Shown one piece after another: positions 24,013-32,370 of a stretch of 36,218 nt of DNA (its first letter is position 1; each line of letters begins with the position of its first letter). Under the pieces are notes generated by a model, which searched no databases, was not told the DNA's origin, and saw nothing but the letters and a program-made list of their open reading frames with translations. The position numbers and the translations under genes are program-made. Source of the stretch: Saprospiraceae bacterium (GTDB lineage: Bacteria > Bacteroidota > Bacteroidia > Chitinophagales > Saprospiraceae); the NCBI GenBank assembly GCA_016715105.1, contig JADKBO010000043.1, positions 1-36,218 on the forward strand. The letters run 5' to 3'.

Positions 24013-25008
24013 TTACTTTATTGGCTTTAAATGTAAAACCTCTTCTGCAAATTTATAGGTTTCAGACCTGATGTGTTCTAGATCTTTTGAAAAGGCGTGT
24101 GAAGAAATCACATGTGCCCCGGCTTCAGGAAAATTTACTTTTCTTTTGAATGGTTCTTTGGTACCTGCTTGTTCATAAAAAGACATCATAGCAGGAATAG
24201 AGACAACATCGTCTTGATGTTGCTCATCTTTATCATAGTAACCCATGAAAAACGGTTTTGTAAACTTTTTGAAATGTTCTTCTGTCATGTGGTCAACGAT
24301 GATGGTTTTTAAGGCCAACAAGCCATTGGTGTGGTAATCGGTATTCCAATATTTTTGTGCTAATGGAGTATATTCAACATGACGGTGTTCTCCTTTTATG
24401 ACTAAATCCATGATGTTTTTGCCCCATGGTTTGACCAATAATGCCGATGTAGGGTCTTTGATGTCAATATTTGGTGAATACATGATGTTGCCGGCAATCA
24501 AGTCACAAGTTGGGTCGAGCATTATACTCAGTGTGCTTCCAGTAGAGCAAGACATAATGATGATGCTATCTCCAAGTTTTTTACCCAATTCCAAAGCATG
24601 TTGTGCTGATTCGAAAAAATTATCTGGTGTGAGATTTATAAAAGTATTTTTATCAGATCTGCCATGATCTTCGAGTCGAGTAAGCAGCAAATTCATTCCG
24701 TATCTCTTGGCGAAATCTGTATGTAGGGGAGCCCCTTCTTCATGAGATGCACTGAAACCATGAAGGTAAATCAACACATATGGTGTTTTGGTTTTGAGTG
24801 TATCCGCCCAAACAATCTTGGCTTCATTATTAGGTTTCAGATCTGGAACGATTGCTTCAGAAGCAGCCAAAACAGAGTCTAGTTGGTTTAGGCTATAATT
24901 TACAGGTGGTGTGTCAAGGTCAATGGGGTCAAAATGTACTTTTGGTCCAATGAGATACAAACAAATTAGTAAAAGGATGCTTCCTCCAATGTATTTTAAA
25001 TATTTCAT
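24013..25008 (-). CDS. Membrane-anchored alpha/beta hydrolase
   Basis: The 331-residue protein starts with one membrane anchor (about 4-22) and then an alpha/beta-hydrolase domain. It has the oxyanion HG in YLHGFSAS (81-88), the nucleophile elbow S-C-S-T-G (153-157, Ser155), a candidate acid in YYDKDEQHQDD and the base His in GAHVISS (about 298-304). The elbow is Sx-S-xG instead of the usual Gx-S-xG. Its substrate is not predictable. Esterases or lipases of this shape act on small esters or acylglycerols. The gene lies 35 bases upstream of the Nif3-like gene and may head that cluster. A -7 promoter box lies 27 bases before its ATG. Confidence 0.85.
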   Translation of the reverse strand: MKYLKYIGGSILLLICLYLIGPKVHFDPIDLDTPPVNYSLNQLDSVLAASEAIVPDLKPNNEAKIVWADTLKTKTPYVLIYLHGFSASHEEGAPLHTDFAKRYGMNLLLTRLEDHGRSDKNTFINLTPDNFFESAQHALELGKKLGDSIIIMSCSTGSTLSIMLDPTCDLIAGNIMYSPNIDIKDPTSALLVKPWGKNIMDLVIKGEHRHVEYTPLAQKYWNTDYHTNGLLALKTIIVDHMTEEHFKKFTKPFFMGYYDKDEQHQDDVVSIPAMMSFYEQAGTKEPFKRKVNFPEAGAHVISSHAFSKDLEHIRSETYKFAEEVLHLKPIK

Positions 25009-25463
25009 AAATACTATTATTGATGTGGCTTGAGCAAATGTAAAGATGATAATTTCTAAAAGATAAACAGCTAAGTTTTCTGATTTAACACAATCATAAG
25101 GTGTAAGTTATAAGATTCGATGGTTAGGAAGTAATTTTAGCAACTTCACTGGACGAGAAAGATGAAAGACGAAAGTTCAATAAATGCCACCAAACTAACC
25201 CTAGTTGGTAAAATAATTTTATTATTTCAGGTTAGCCTTGGCCCTGGACTTTGAATTAATAAAATCGCAAAAAAATTTACTTTTTTTCTAAATGAAAAGC
25301 AATAATGAAGAATTGGAAAGAGGCAGTATTTGACACTTAAAATAGTCTTTAACTCTGTTTTCTGATACCTACGAGTAAATAACGCCATCATTCTTTCGTC
25401 TTTTGTCTTTCGTCTTTTTTCTTCCGAACCATTAAGATATAAACCTCAATATTTTATGAACTT
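25009..25463. other. Intergenic stretch with GACGAAA/TTTCGTC words
   Basis: No gene is seen between the divergent hydrolase and glycosyltransferase. At 25157-25176 the plus strand reads GAGAAAGATGAAAGACGAAA, and at 25393-25428 it reads the complementary style (TTTCGTCTTTTGTCTTTCGT and on). The two stretches are imperfect inverted relatives about 230 bases apart. The rest is AT-rich and featureless. Confidence 0.45.
25035..25042 (-). promoter_or_regulatory. Promoter -7 element for the hydrolase/Nif3 cluster
   Basis: The minus strand reads TACATTTG, 27 bases before the ATG at 25008. A partial -33 match (TTTA) lies 21 bases further upstream. Confidence 0.45.
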
Positions 25464-26111
25464 ATGGTAGCTATTTTTAATTTCGCTTCTTCTTACAAAA
25501 GAAAGCATCTCTTGATCGCGAAAAAGCGTATAATACTTGTCGCAAATACCACCTGGAATATATACAATTTCCGGTTGAATGTCCTGAAGAAACTCTTGGA
25601 TGAAGGGCATGAAGTGTATGTACTTGCCCCCGTTGATGAATATATAGAATATAAGGAAAAGTATCCCGACGTAGTGCACATAGGTTTGAGAAGCTTGGAC
25701 CGGGATAGTACCAATCCAATCAAAGATTTGATTCTCATTGCAGAATTATATCGAAAATACAAAAGAATAAAACCATCCCTTGTTGTCCATTATACACACA
25801 AGCCAAATATTTTTGGTTCGATTGCGGCGTATTTGGCAAAAATCAAATCCATCAATGTGGTGACGGGTTTGGGTTATTCTTTTATCCATAAAGGTTGGAT
25901 AAATACAGTGCTAAAAATATTGTACAAATTTGGAGGAAGTAAGTCGTCCATGACCATTTTTGAAAATCAAGACGATCTGGCATTGTTTATTGAGGAAAAC
26001 CTAGTCGATGAGGCAAAGGCAACCAGTGTCAAAGGTTGTGGTGTGGACACCAATTATTACCTTGCCTACCCTAATGGAACAGATCACAGCCATACAACTT
26101 TACTTTCATAG
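25464..26111 (+). CDS. N-terminal half of a frame-shifted family-4 (GT-B) glycosyltransferase
   Basis: The frame from the ATG at 25464 encodes a GT-B N-terminal domain: KRIILVANTTWNIYNFRLNV (about 21-40), a glycine-rich acceptor loop, then LVVHYTHKPNIFGSIAAYLA and INVVTGLGYSFI. These resemble the wall/capsule hexosyltransferases of the GT4 family (the PglA, TuaA type). The frame runs out at 26111 because of an indel at about 26090-26100. The C-terminal half continues in another frame (next entry). The first 20 residues are weakly conserved, so the true start could be a little downstream. Confidence 0.75.
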   Translation: MVAIFNFASSYKRKHLLIAKKRIILVANTTWNIYNFRLNVLKKLLDEGHEVYVLAPVDEYIEYKEKYPDVVHIGLRSLDRDSTNPIKDLILIAELYRKYKRIKPSLVVHYTHKPNIFGSIAAYLAKIKSINVVTGLGYSFIHKGWINTVLKILYKFGGSKSSMTIFENQDDLALFIEENLVDEAKATSVKGCGVDTNYYLAYPNGTDHSHTTLLS

Positions 26112-26649
26112 GCAGATTGCTCAAAGATAAAGGCGTCAGAGAGTTCGCTCAAGCTGCAGAAATATTAAAAAGTAAATACGAAGACCTAAAATTTGTCATG
26201 TTAGGGGATTTTGATGAAGAGAATCCTTCAACCATTGACCGAGATGAATTAGTTGAGTGGGTAAACAATGATGTAATTGATTACAAAGGTTTCGTTCGCG
26301 ACGTAAGACCCTATTTAGCCAAAAGTGATTGTGTAGTTTTACCATCGTATAGAGAAGGCTTACCCAGAATCATCCTCGAGGCAATGTCCATGTCAAAACC
26401 AGTGATAACAACCAAAACAGCTGGATGTCGGGAAACAGTAGAAGAAGGCTTGAATGGTTTTCTCGTTGCTCCAAGAAGTGTCCAAGAACTATTGGAGGGT
26501 ATGGAAAAATTTCTCAAATTGGAACAATCAGAAAAAAAGCTCTGGGCGTAAGAGGACGCATCATGGTGGAAGAACAATTTGATGCAACCATCATAGCCAA
26601 TCAAATGTACGAGGTGTTTTATCCGTTCATCATGGCGGAAGAATCATAA
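26093..26649 (+). CDS. C-terminal half of the frame-shifted glycosyltransferase (broken a second time)
   Basis: After the first indel the reading resumes as YNFTFIGRLLKDKGVREFAQ, the start of the GT-B C-terminal domain. It includes the donor-binding stretch VVLPSYREGLPRIILEAMS with the E-x7-E pattern and KPVITTKTAGCRETVEEG. A second indel in the A-run at about 26531-26537 (seven A, where eight would keep the frame) ends the frame at 26551. The natural end, GVRGRIMVEEQFDATIIANQ to EES, is in the third frame and stops at 26649. The enzyme would add a sugar in surface polysaccharide synthesis. Donor and acceptor are unknown. Confidence 0.75.
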
Positions 26650-26694
26650 CTTAATATTGCTTTGAAAGAAACAATTGCAGAAAAAATAGATGGA

Positions 26695-27327
26695 ATGTTG
26701 ATAGAAATTGCTGGTGAAAAACTCAGCCTGCATTCGGACAAATATCTATATTTTGTGCATTACAATGTTTTGGTTATTTCAGATTTGCACTTAGGTAAAA
26801 TGGATCATTTTAGAAAAAATGGTGTTGCGGTTCCCCCAGGTTTAGATCAAAATGACAATGAAAAATTAACGGAACTCTTGCATTCAATTCAGCCCGATGT
26901 TTGTGTTTTTCTCGGAGACCTCTTTCACTCAGATTACAACGATGCATGGGAATTGTTTTGCAATACTTTAAAGGCATTTTGCAATATTCGATTTGTCTTG
27001 ACTGTTGGCAATCATGATATTTTACGCAAAGATTTTTACACAAATGCCGCCATCCAATTGGTCGATAAATTGATCATTGGGTCTTTTGTTTTGAGTCATG
27101 AGGCTGTGTCGGTTGATCCAGGACAATACAACATTCATGGGCACATCCATCCTGGTGTAGCTTTGAGGGGAAAAGGAAGGCAGCACCTCAAATTACCATG
27201 TTTTTATTTTGGCAATATCAGAGGAGTAATGCCTGCATTTGGAAAATTTACCGGCCTTGCAAGAATGAAAAAGATGGACGGTGATAGAATTTTTGCCATT
27301 ACCTCAAAAGCGTTGATTGAGGTTTGA
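26695..27327 (+). CDS. pdeM: Ligase-associated DNA damage response endonuclease PdeM (calcineurin-like phosphoesterase)
   Basis: The product (210 residues from the ATG at 26695) has the metallophosphoesterase motif series DLHLGK (30-35), GDLFHS (74-79), GNHD (105-108) and HGHIHP (148-153), which build a two-metal active site. The overall sequence, including FRKNGVAVPPG after the first motif, matches PdeM, which is often encoded with an ATP-dependent DNA ligase and an Lhr-like helicase. No such partner is next to it here. A TTG at 26662 would add 11 residues. I prefer 26695 because the family N-terminus (I-A-G-E-K-L-x-L-H) starts just after it. Confidence 0.85.
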   Translation: MLIEIAGEKLSLHSDKYLYFVHYNVLVISDLHLGKMDHFRKNGVAVPPGLDQNDNEKLTELLHSIQPDVCVFLGDLFHSDYNDAWELFCNTLKAFCNIRFVLTVGNHDILRKDFYTNAAIQLVDKLIIGSFVLSHEAVSVDPGQYNIHGHIHPGVALRGKGRQHLKLPCFYFGNIRGVMPAFGKFTGLARMKKMDGDRIFAITSKALIEV

Positions 27328-27357
27328 GATGGCATAACATTCACCCAATTATAAACC

Positions 27358-27984
27358 TTAATCCTGCAGATACAAAATACTTTTTTCTACAAAAAAAGGC
27401 TCCGAAAAATAATCAGAAATTGGTACCAATTCGAAGTAAGCCTTTTTGCCCAAAAAGCCCAATTCGTCTTTGATATTGCTACCTTTCAATGCAATCAATC
27501 CATTGGGAAGTGCATTAATGTGCTTTTGCTTGACCAAATTTTGGGTCCAAAACTTCAATTTTTCTGCTGAAGCTACAGCGCGGGTAACGATAAAATCAAA
27601 TTGTTCTTTTCTGATTTCTTCTGCCCGTGTGTGACGAGTCTTTACATTTGTGAGACCAATACCGAGTACCACTTCTTCCACCACATTTAGCTTTTTGTTG
27701 ATGGAATCCGCCAATAAAAAGGTTGATTCTGGGAACATAATGGCAAGTGGTATACCAGGAAATCCTCCCCCCGTACCTAGGTCAAGGATGTGAGAACCAG
27801 GTTTGAATTGAATATATTTCGCAATAGCTAAGGAGTGCAAAACGTGATTGACATACAGGTTTTCTATGTCCTTCCTACTGATGACATTTATTTTTGAATT
27901 CCACTCGGTATACAAATCATAGAGACCGGCAAATTGGCTTTCTTGCGTTTCTGTAAGGGTAAAATATTTTTTAATTACTTCCAT
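27358..27984 (-). CDS. rsmG: 16S rRNA (guanine-527-N7) methyltransferase RsmG
   Basis: This SAM-dependent enzyme methylates G527 of 16S rRNA. The 208-residue length is normal. The SAM-binding motif is DLGTGGGFPGIPLAI (68-82). Other family marks are the N-terminal YTEWNSKINVISRKD (25-39), VNHVLHSL (45-52) and FDFIVTRAVA (about 129-138). The start overlaps the last ten bases of the GT2 gene, so it is the third gene of the thiL-GT2-rsmG operon. It converges with pdeM across 30 bases. Confidence 0.95.
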   Translation of the reverse strand: MEVIKKYFTLTETQESQFAGLYDLYTEWNSKINVISRKDIENLYVNHVLHSLAIAKYIQFKPGSHILDLGTGGGFPGIPLAIMFPESTFLLADSINKKLNVVEEVVLGIGLTNVKTRHTRAEEIRKEQFDFIVTRAVASAEKLKFWTQNLVKQKHINALPNGLIALKGSNIKDELGFLGKKAYFELVPISDYFSEPFFVEKSILYLQD

Positions 27985-29054
27985 TTGCCAGGTGTTGATG
28001 TTTGAGCAAGCATGAGTAAAAGTGGATTAATGATGGCAAAGGTAATATCTGCCAACGGAAAAAAGTAAGCAAGCTTTTCTTCGCCCAACTTCTTATAATT
28101 TTTGAAATTTACGGGAAGTGTCATTATATAGAAAATGGCGGATATTGCAAGGGTGTACAAAGGGTAGAAATAAGTGGAAAAAATTCCCAAATAAATAAAT
28201 CCGAGATGCATCAACGTATAAAAAATCAAGTAATTTTTGATGTTATTTTTATAAGCAGTTGCAACAGAAATGTGCCTCATCTTTTGTTTCACCCATTCCT
28301 TAAATGACGCTTTTGGTTCCGTATATGTTAATGCTTTTTCATCAAGGCAAATGGTCGTATTGGTATTATTCGCCATCAGTTGTATTTGTAAATCGTCATC
28401 TCCTGAAGGAAGGTCTGCATGTTTTTCATATCCTCCAACATGCTTGTAGAGACTTTTCGAGTATAATAAATTGCGACCAACACCCATATAAGGAAGCCCA
28501 AGGTTTGCAGCACTGCCATATAATGTGGCAGTAAAAAGTGAGTCATATCTACTCAACAATCCTGCGAGGTGGCCTTTTTTTTCCATCATACCAAAGCCAA
28601 GCACAATTTCAGTCTGTGTGGTCATTGAAGTTACCATTTTTTGAATCCACTCTTCGCTTGCAGGAAGGCAATCCCCATCAGTCAATAAAATGAGCTCATT
28701 GTTGGCTTTGTCAATTGCTTGAGATAAGGCATATTTCTTACCGGGCAAATCTTTATCACACTTTATTACATTCAACCTTTGATCTTCAAAACTTTTCAAA
28801 TATGCAAAAGATTCATCAGTGGAAAAATCATCTACAATGATGATTTCAAAGTTGGCATATTTCTGCGAAAGCAGGGCAGGAACCAATTTTTGTAAGTGAA
28901 AATATTCGTTTTTTACCACCACAATTAATGAAACACCCGGCAGTTTACCCGACGCCGAAGTATTAATGGGCACTTTGCGGAAGTTGCTAAAGAATTGAAA
29001 CCAAAAAAGGCATCTGATGATTGCAATGATGAAAAAGGCAATCGTGAAAATCAT
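27975..29054 (-). CDS. Family-2 glycosyltransferase, membrane bound
   Basis: The 359-residue protein has an N-terminal anchor (about 2-22), a GT-A domain with VVVKNE (45-50), the nucleotide-binding VDDFSTDES (74-82), the DxD-type LTDGDC (124-129), a catalytic-type SGDDD (217-221) and QKMRH (257-261, corresponding to Q-x-x-R-W). Two to three C-terminal helices follow (about 270-345). This matches processive or lipid-sugar glycosyltransferases. The donor and acceptor are unknown. Its ATG overlaps the thiL stop by four bases and its end overlaps rsmG by ten bases, so translation is probably coupled through the operon. Confidence 0.88.
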   Translation of the reverse strand: MIFTIAFFIIAIIRCLFWFQFFSNFRKVPINTSASGKLPGVSLIVVVKNEYFHLQKLVPALLSQKYANFEIIIVDDFSTDESFAYLKSFEDQRLNVIKCDKDLPGKKYALSQAIDKANNELILLTDGDCLPASEEWIQKMVTSMTTQTEIVLGFGMMEKKGHLAGLLSRYDSLFTATLYGSAANLGLPYMGVGRNLLYSKSLYKHVGGYEKHADLPSGDDDLQIQLMANNTNTTICLDEKALTYTEPKASFKEWVKQKMRHISVATAYKNNIKNYLIFYTLMHLGFIYLGIFSTYFYPLYTLAISAIFYIMTLPVNFKNYKKLGEEKLAYFFPLADITFAIINPLLLMLAQTSTPGKWK

Positions 29055-30097
29055 CTCTCAAAATGCTTCCAACCTTGGGCTGAAAGGGCATGTTTGTTGC
29101 CCGAGTTGGTCCTGAGGTGTAAGCCTTCGGAACCAGAGACTACTTCACCAATGATGGCAACATCAGGCATCATACGGATGGCTTCCAGGTCTTTTTCTTT
29201 AATGGTAAAGAGCAATTCATAATCCTCGCCACTGTGTAAAGCACAAGTAATAGGATCAATGCCAAAATCGATGGCCAATTTTTGAGTATCGATGTGTATA
29301 GGAACCATATCCTCGTCAATGATAAAACCTACTCCAGATTGCCTTGCAAGGTGAAACAACTCAGAAGAAAGACCATCAGAAACGTCTATCATGGAAGAAG
29401 GAATGACGTTATTTTCTTCAAAATATGCAATCGCATCTTTGCGAGCTTCAGGCTTCAATAATCGACCGATCAGGTATTCATGTTCATCGAGCTGTGGTTG
29501 CACACTGGGATGCTCCTGGTAAATTTGCTTTTCTCTTTCCAACATTTGTAGGCCAAGATATGCACCACCCAGACTTCCTGTCACGCATGCTATATCACCA
29601 ATGTTGGCGCCGCTTCTGTAGACAACTTTAGTTTTTTCAACTTCACCGATAGCCGTGATACTGATGATGAGTCCTTTTTGAGACGAAGTGGTATCTCCAC
29701 CTACCAAATCAACATTGTATAAGTCACAAGCCAAATGAATGCCTGCGTAAAGTTCTTCAAGCGCTTCCACAGAAAAACGATTACTGATTGCTATGGAAAC
29801 TGTGATCTGTGTAGGAATACCATTCATCGCATAGATGTCAGATAAGTTGACAATGACCGACTTATATCCCAAATGTTTGAGCGGAGTGTAGGCAAGATCA
29901 AAGTGTATGCCTTCTACCAGCATATCTGTAGACACGAGTGTAAAATGATCACCAGAGTCAATGACCGCTGCATCGTCACCAATTCCTTTTATGGTTGATG
30001 GTTGCTTGAGTATGGCATCAAAAGTAAGGTGGTCTATGAGTGTAAACTCACCAAGTTCATTGATATCCGTACGTTTAAATTGATTGCTGTCTTCCAA
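29051..30097 (-). CDS. thiL: Thiamine-monophosphate kinase
   Basis: ThiL phosphorylates thiamine monophosphate to the diphosphate cofactor. The 348-residue protein shows the AIR-synthase-like (PurM) fold with GIGDDAAV (38-45), STDMLVEGIHF (56-66), NLSDIYAMNG (84-93), VGGDTT (132-137) and SMIDVSDGLSSEL (about 236-248). The start is a TTG at 30097. Upstream, an in-frame TAA lies only four codons away with no ATG or GTG between, and the homologous N-terminus (RTDINELGEF) begins eight residues later. A -7 box (TACCTTTG) sits 22 bases upstream. It heads a three-gene operon with GT2 and rsmG. Confidence 0.93.
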   Translation of the reverse strand: MEDSNQFKRTDINELGEFTLIDHLTFDAILKQPSTIKGIGDDAAVIDSGDHFTLVSTDMLVEGIHFDLAYTPLKHLGYKSVIVNLSDIYAMNGIPTQITVSIAISNRFSVEALEELYAGIHLACDLYNVDLVGGDTTSSQKGLIISITAIGEVEKTKVVYRSGANIGDIACVTGSLGGAYLGLQMLEREKQIYQEHPSVQPQLDEHEYLIGRLLKPEARKDAIAYFEENNVIPSSMIDVSDGLSSELFHLARQSGVGFIIDEDMVPIHIDTQKLAIDFGIDPITCALHSGEDYELLFTIKEKDLEAIRMMPDVAIIGEVVSGSEGLHLRTNSGNKHALSAQGWKHFER

Positions 30098-30118
30098 AAC
30101 TATTTTAATTTATGGACG

Positions 30119-30126
30119 CAAAGGTA
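30119..30126 (-). promoter_or_regulatory. Promoter -7 element for the thiL-GT2-rsmG operon
   Basis: The minus strand reads TACCTTTG then CG, 22 bases before the TTG start of thiL, implying a leader of about 15 bases. It fits TAnnTTTG. The -33 box is unclear. The short distance supports the TTG start and leaves no room for a riboswitch. Confidence 0.5.
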
Positions 30127-30195
30127 AGCTTATTTCCTGAGTTTCATTCTGACAGGAATACTACAGCCACTATGAAGCTCAAGAAATTTTTAAAA

Positions 30196-31842
30196 CTATA
30201 AACTTAGCAATACCATCTCAAATGGAGAATCAATGGTTACCGATCCCTTTTTCACCGTACCAGTCAAACCAGAATAATGATCGGTTACTTCCATACCATC
30301 TGTAAAAGTACTACTTACGTCAATAGACTTTGGACCTTTTGAGCATCCAAGGCAAACCACTACAGCATCCTTGAGGGTGCCGTTTGTCCAAGATCTTGAA
30401 AAGGTATATGGTAAAACCTTTAGCGTTGTGTGTTTGCCAGCTCCCACTGATGGGTGTTTTTGGCGGAATGTTCCCAATTTTTGAAAATGTTTATACAAGT
30501 CTTGGGTTTCAGCTTTATTTAAATCTTCCCAATTCATATAAGAACGTAAAACAGCATCGCCTTCAGCTTTTACGGTCAAACTTCTGGCAGTTTCCTCACC
30601 ATAATAAATTTGCGCTGCCCCACGATTGAGCAAAAGTCTGTTGGCGCTTTCAAAAGTTTTTTCTCTTTTGGGATCAAAAGGAGCACCATCATCATGAGAA
30701 CTAAGATAATTGAGCAACCATTTTCCTTGCATTCCGGGAGTTGACAAGATGCTGTCATATTTTTCATGCATGGAGCTGTAGGACATGATTGCGTCATATT
30801 TGAAGTCAAAATTGATCATGGAATTGAATCCGCTTTCATAGAAATTTACTTTGCGATCACCATAATCATACAACGGCCCATTTGCCAAGCCATAATTGTA
30901 AACTTCGCCAACCATATAAAACTCCAAATCATCTTTAAAGGAAGCGGTATTATTCTTTTTGTGTTCTTCAAAAGCTGCCTTAGCTTGGTCCCACAATTTT
31001 TGCCAAACATAACCCTCTACATGTTTTGCTGTATCCACTCGGAAACCATCTACACCGTATTCTTTGATAAAATCAATCAGCCATTTGATTATGTAATTTT
31101 GACTACTTTTTGTATATCCAGTTTTAGCGAAAAAAGCATCTAATTCTGCAATTTCTTGGTCATAGCGACCTTCATTTTGCCACTTCTTAACCAGAAATTC
31201 AGGTAACATTACAGCGGTACTATCATCTTCCGTCCTGATGTCTGGCAAGTTTTTGACCAAGGTGCACGAAATGGTTGAATTCATATCTTTGTAAACGCAT
31301 TGTGGAGTCGTCCTTACCCATTCCTTTGGCCATTGTTGGTCAAGTTCTGTTACTGGTCCAGTATGATTCAAGACCACATCGACGATGATTTTGATGTTGT
31401 GTTTGTGGGCCTCGTTCACCATTTCTTTAAAATCTGCTGCTGTTCCTAGCCGAGGATCTATCATTGTCCAATCTTTGGTCCAATACCCATGAAAGCCATA
31501 AGACCTACCAGTTCCTTCATCGACTGAACCATCCACATTTTCAACCACAGGAGTTGTCCAAATAGCATTTACACCCAACGAATCAAAATATCCTTCTTTT
31601 ATTTTAGCAGTAACACCCTTGATATCTCCACCCATAAATCCACGATATGGAGAAGGGTCTTGGCCTGCGGGATGTTTGAAATCGTTGGTAGTATCACCAT
31701 TATTAAATCGATCTGTCATCAAAAAATAAACGGTTGCATTTTCCCAGATGAATGGTAAATCTGGTTGAACTGTCTTTTGGCTTTTGTCACCACATGCAAC
31801 AAGAAAGAGGACGACTAAACAATAGATGGTTTTGCGGAACAT
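30196..31842 (-). CDS. GH13 alpha-amylase-family lipoprotein
   Basis: The 548-residue protein begins with a lipoprotein signal (LVAC, Cys17). The GH13 barrel follows with region I DVVLNH (155-160), the nucleophile Asp270 in GFRVD (266-270), the acid/base Glu313 in VGEV (311-314) and Asp384 in SSHDD (381-385). Other marks are MTDRFNNGD (42-50) and SYGFHGYWTKD. A C-terminal beta domain ends the protein. It should hydrolyse alpha-1,4-glucans or maltodextrins at the cell surface or in the periplasm. No susC/susD pair is in the window. A perfect palindrome lies 30 bases upstream of the start (31872-31890). Confidence 0.92.
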   Translation of the reverse strand: MFRKTIYCLVVLFLVACGDKSQKTVQPDLPFIWENATVYFLMTDRFNNGDTTNDFKHPAGQDPSPYRGFMGGDIKGVTAKIKEGYFDSLGVNAIWTTPVVENVDGSVDEGTGRSYGFHGYWTKDWTMIDPRLGTAADFKEMVNEAHKHNIKIIVDVVLNHTGPVTELDQQWPKEWVRTTPQCVYKDMNSTISCTLVKNLPDIRTEDDSTAVMLPEFLVKKWQNEGRYDQEIAELDAFFAKTGYTKSSQNYIIKWLIDFIKEYGVDGFRVDTAKHVEGYVWQKLWDQAKAAFEEHKKNNTASFKDDLEFYMVGEVYNYGLANGPLYDYGDRKVNFYESGFNSMINFDFKYDAIMSYSSMHEKYDSILSTPGMQGKWLLNYLSSHDDGAPFDPKREKTFESANRLLLNRGAAQIYYGEETARSLTVKAEGDAVLRSYMNWEDLNKAETQDLYKHFQKLGTFRQKHPSVGAGKHTTLKVLPYTFSRSWTNGTLKDAVVVCLGCSKGPKSIDVSSTFTDGMEVTDHYSGLTGTVKKGSVTIDSPFEMVLLSL

Positions 31843-32370
31843 GATTTACGATTTGACTATTTATTAATTGATTGGCTCAACCTGAGCCAACATTAGTGTT
31901 ATTTTGACACGAAGATAAAAATCCATGGGGAATGTACCAAAAATACGGTGATTATTTGATATTGCTTTAGAAGTAATCTTCCATATTTGATTGAATGCTC
32001 TTCATCCTTAGGTTTGGAGAAAGTATTAGTTACTTTTTTATTGAATTGAAAAACCAACGTACATATCCTTTGGGAGGCTAGTTATTTACGCTCTTTTTCT
32101 TTTTTGTCTTTATAAAATGCTTCTCTAAAAGTAACGTTAGTTTTAAAAAGTTTAAAAAAATCTTTTTCCACACAGCTGATAAATTTTGTAAAAAAAGTCG
32201 GGCTCTTTTAAGACAATTCTACCAAATTGTTACTTTTACAATTAGATAACCTAGATGTGATACAAAATAGAAAAAAATTGTCCTCTATCGTGGTGTCAAA
32301 AAATAAAAGGACAATCCATATTTCCTTTTGTATCATTGGAAAATAGATAATCGTTGAAGTTTATAATTTT
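31843..32370. other. AT-rich intergenic stretch between divergent amylase gene and catabolic operon
   Basis: No gene was found. Besides the palindrome at 31872-31890 it contains ACAATT-CTACCA-AATTGT (about 32212-32229), a small inverted repeat. It should carry the promoters of both the amylase gene and the dehydratase operon, but no clear TAnnTTTG box was identified for either. Confidence 0.4.
31872..31890. promoter_or_regulatory. Perfect palindrome, candidate operator of the amylase gene
   Basis: TTGGCTCA (31872-31879), ACC, TGAGCCAA (31883-31890) is an 8+3+8 perfect inverted repeat centred about 39 bases before the amylase ATG. It has the size and symmetry of a dimeric repressor or activator site. 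As RNA it could also form a hairpin in the leader. Confidence 0.5.

Noticed and set aside
30766..31143. Plus-strand frame of 125 codons opposite the amylase gene
   Set aside because: The minus strand has all GH13 catalytic residues in this stretch; the plus frame is a shadow.
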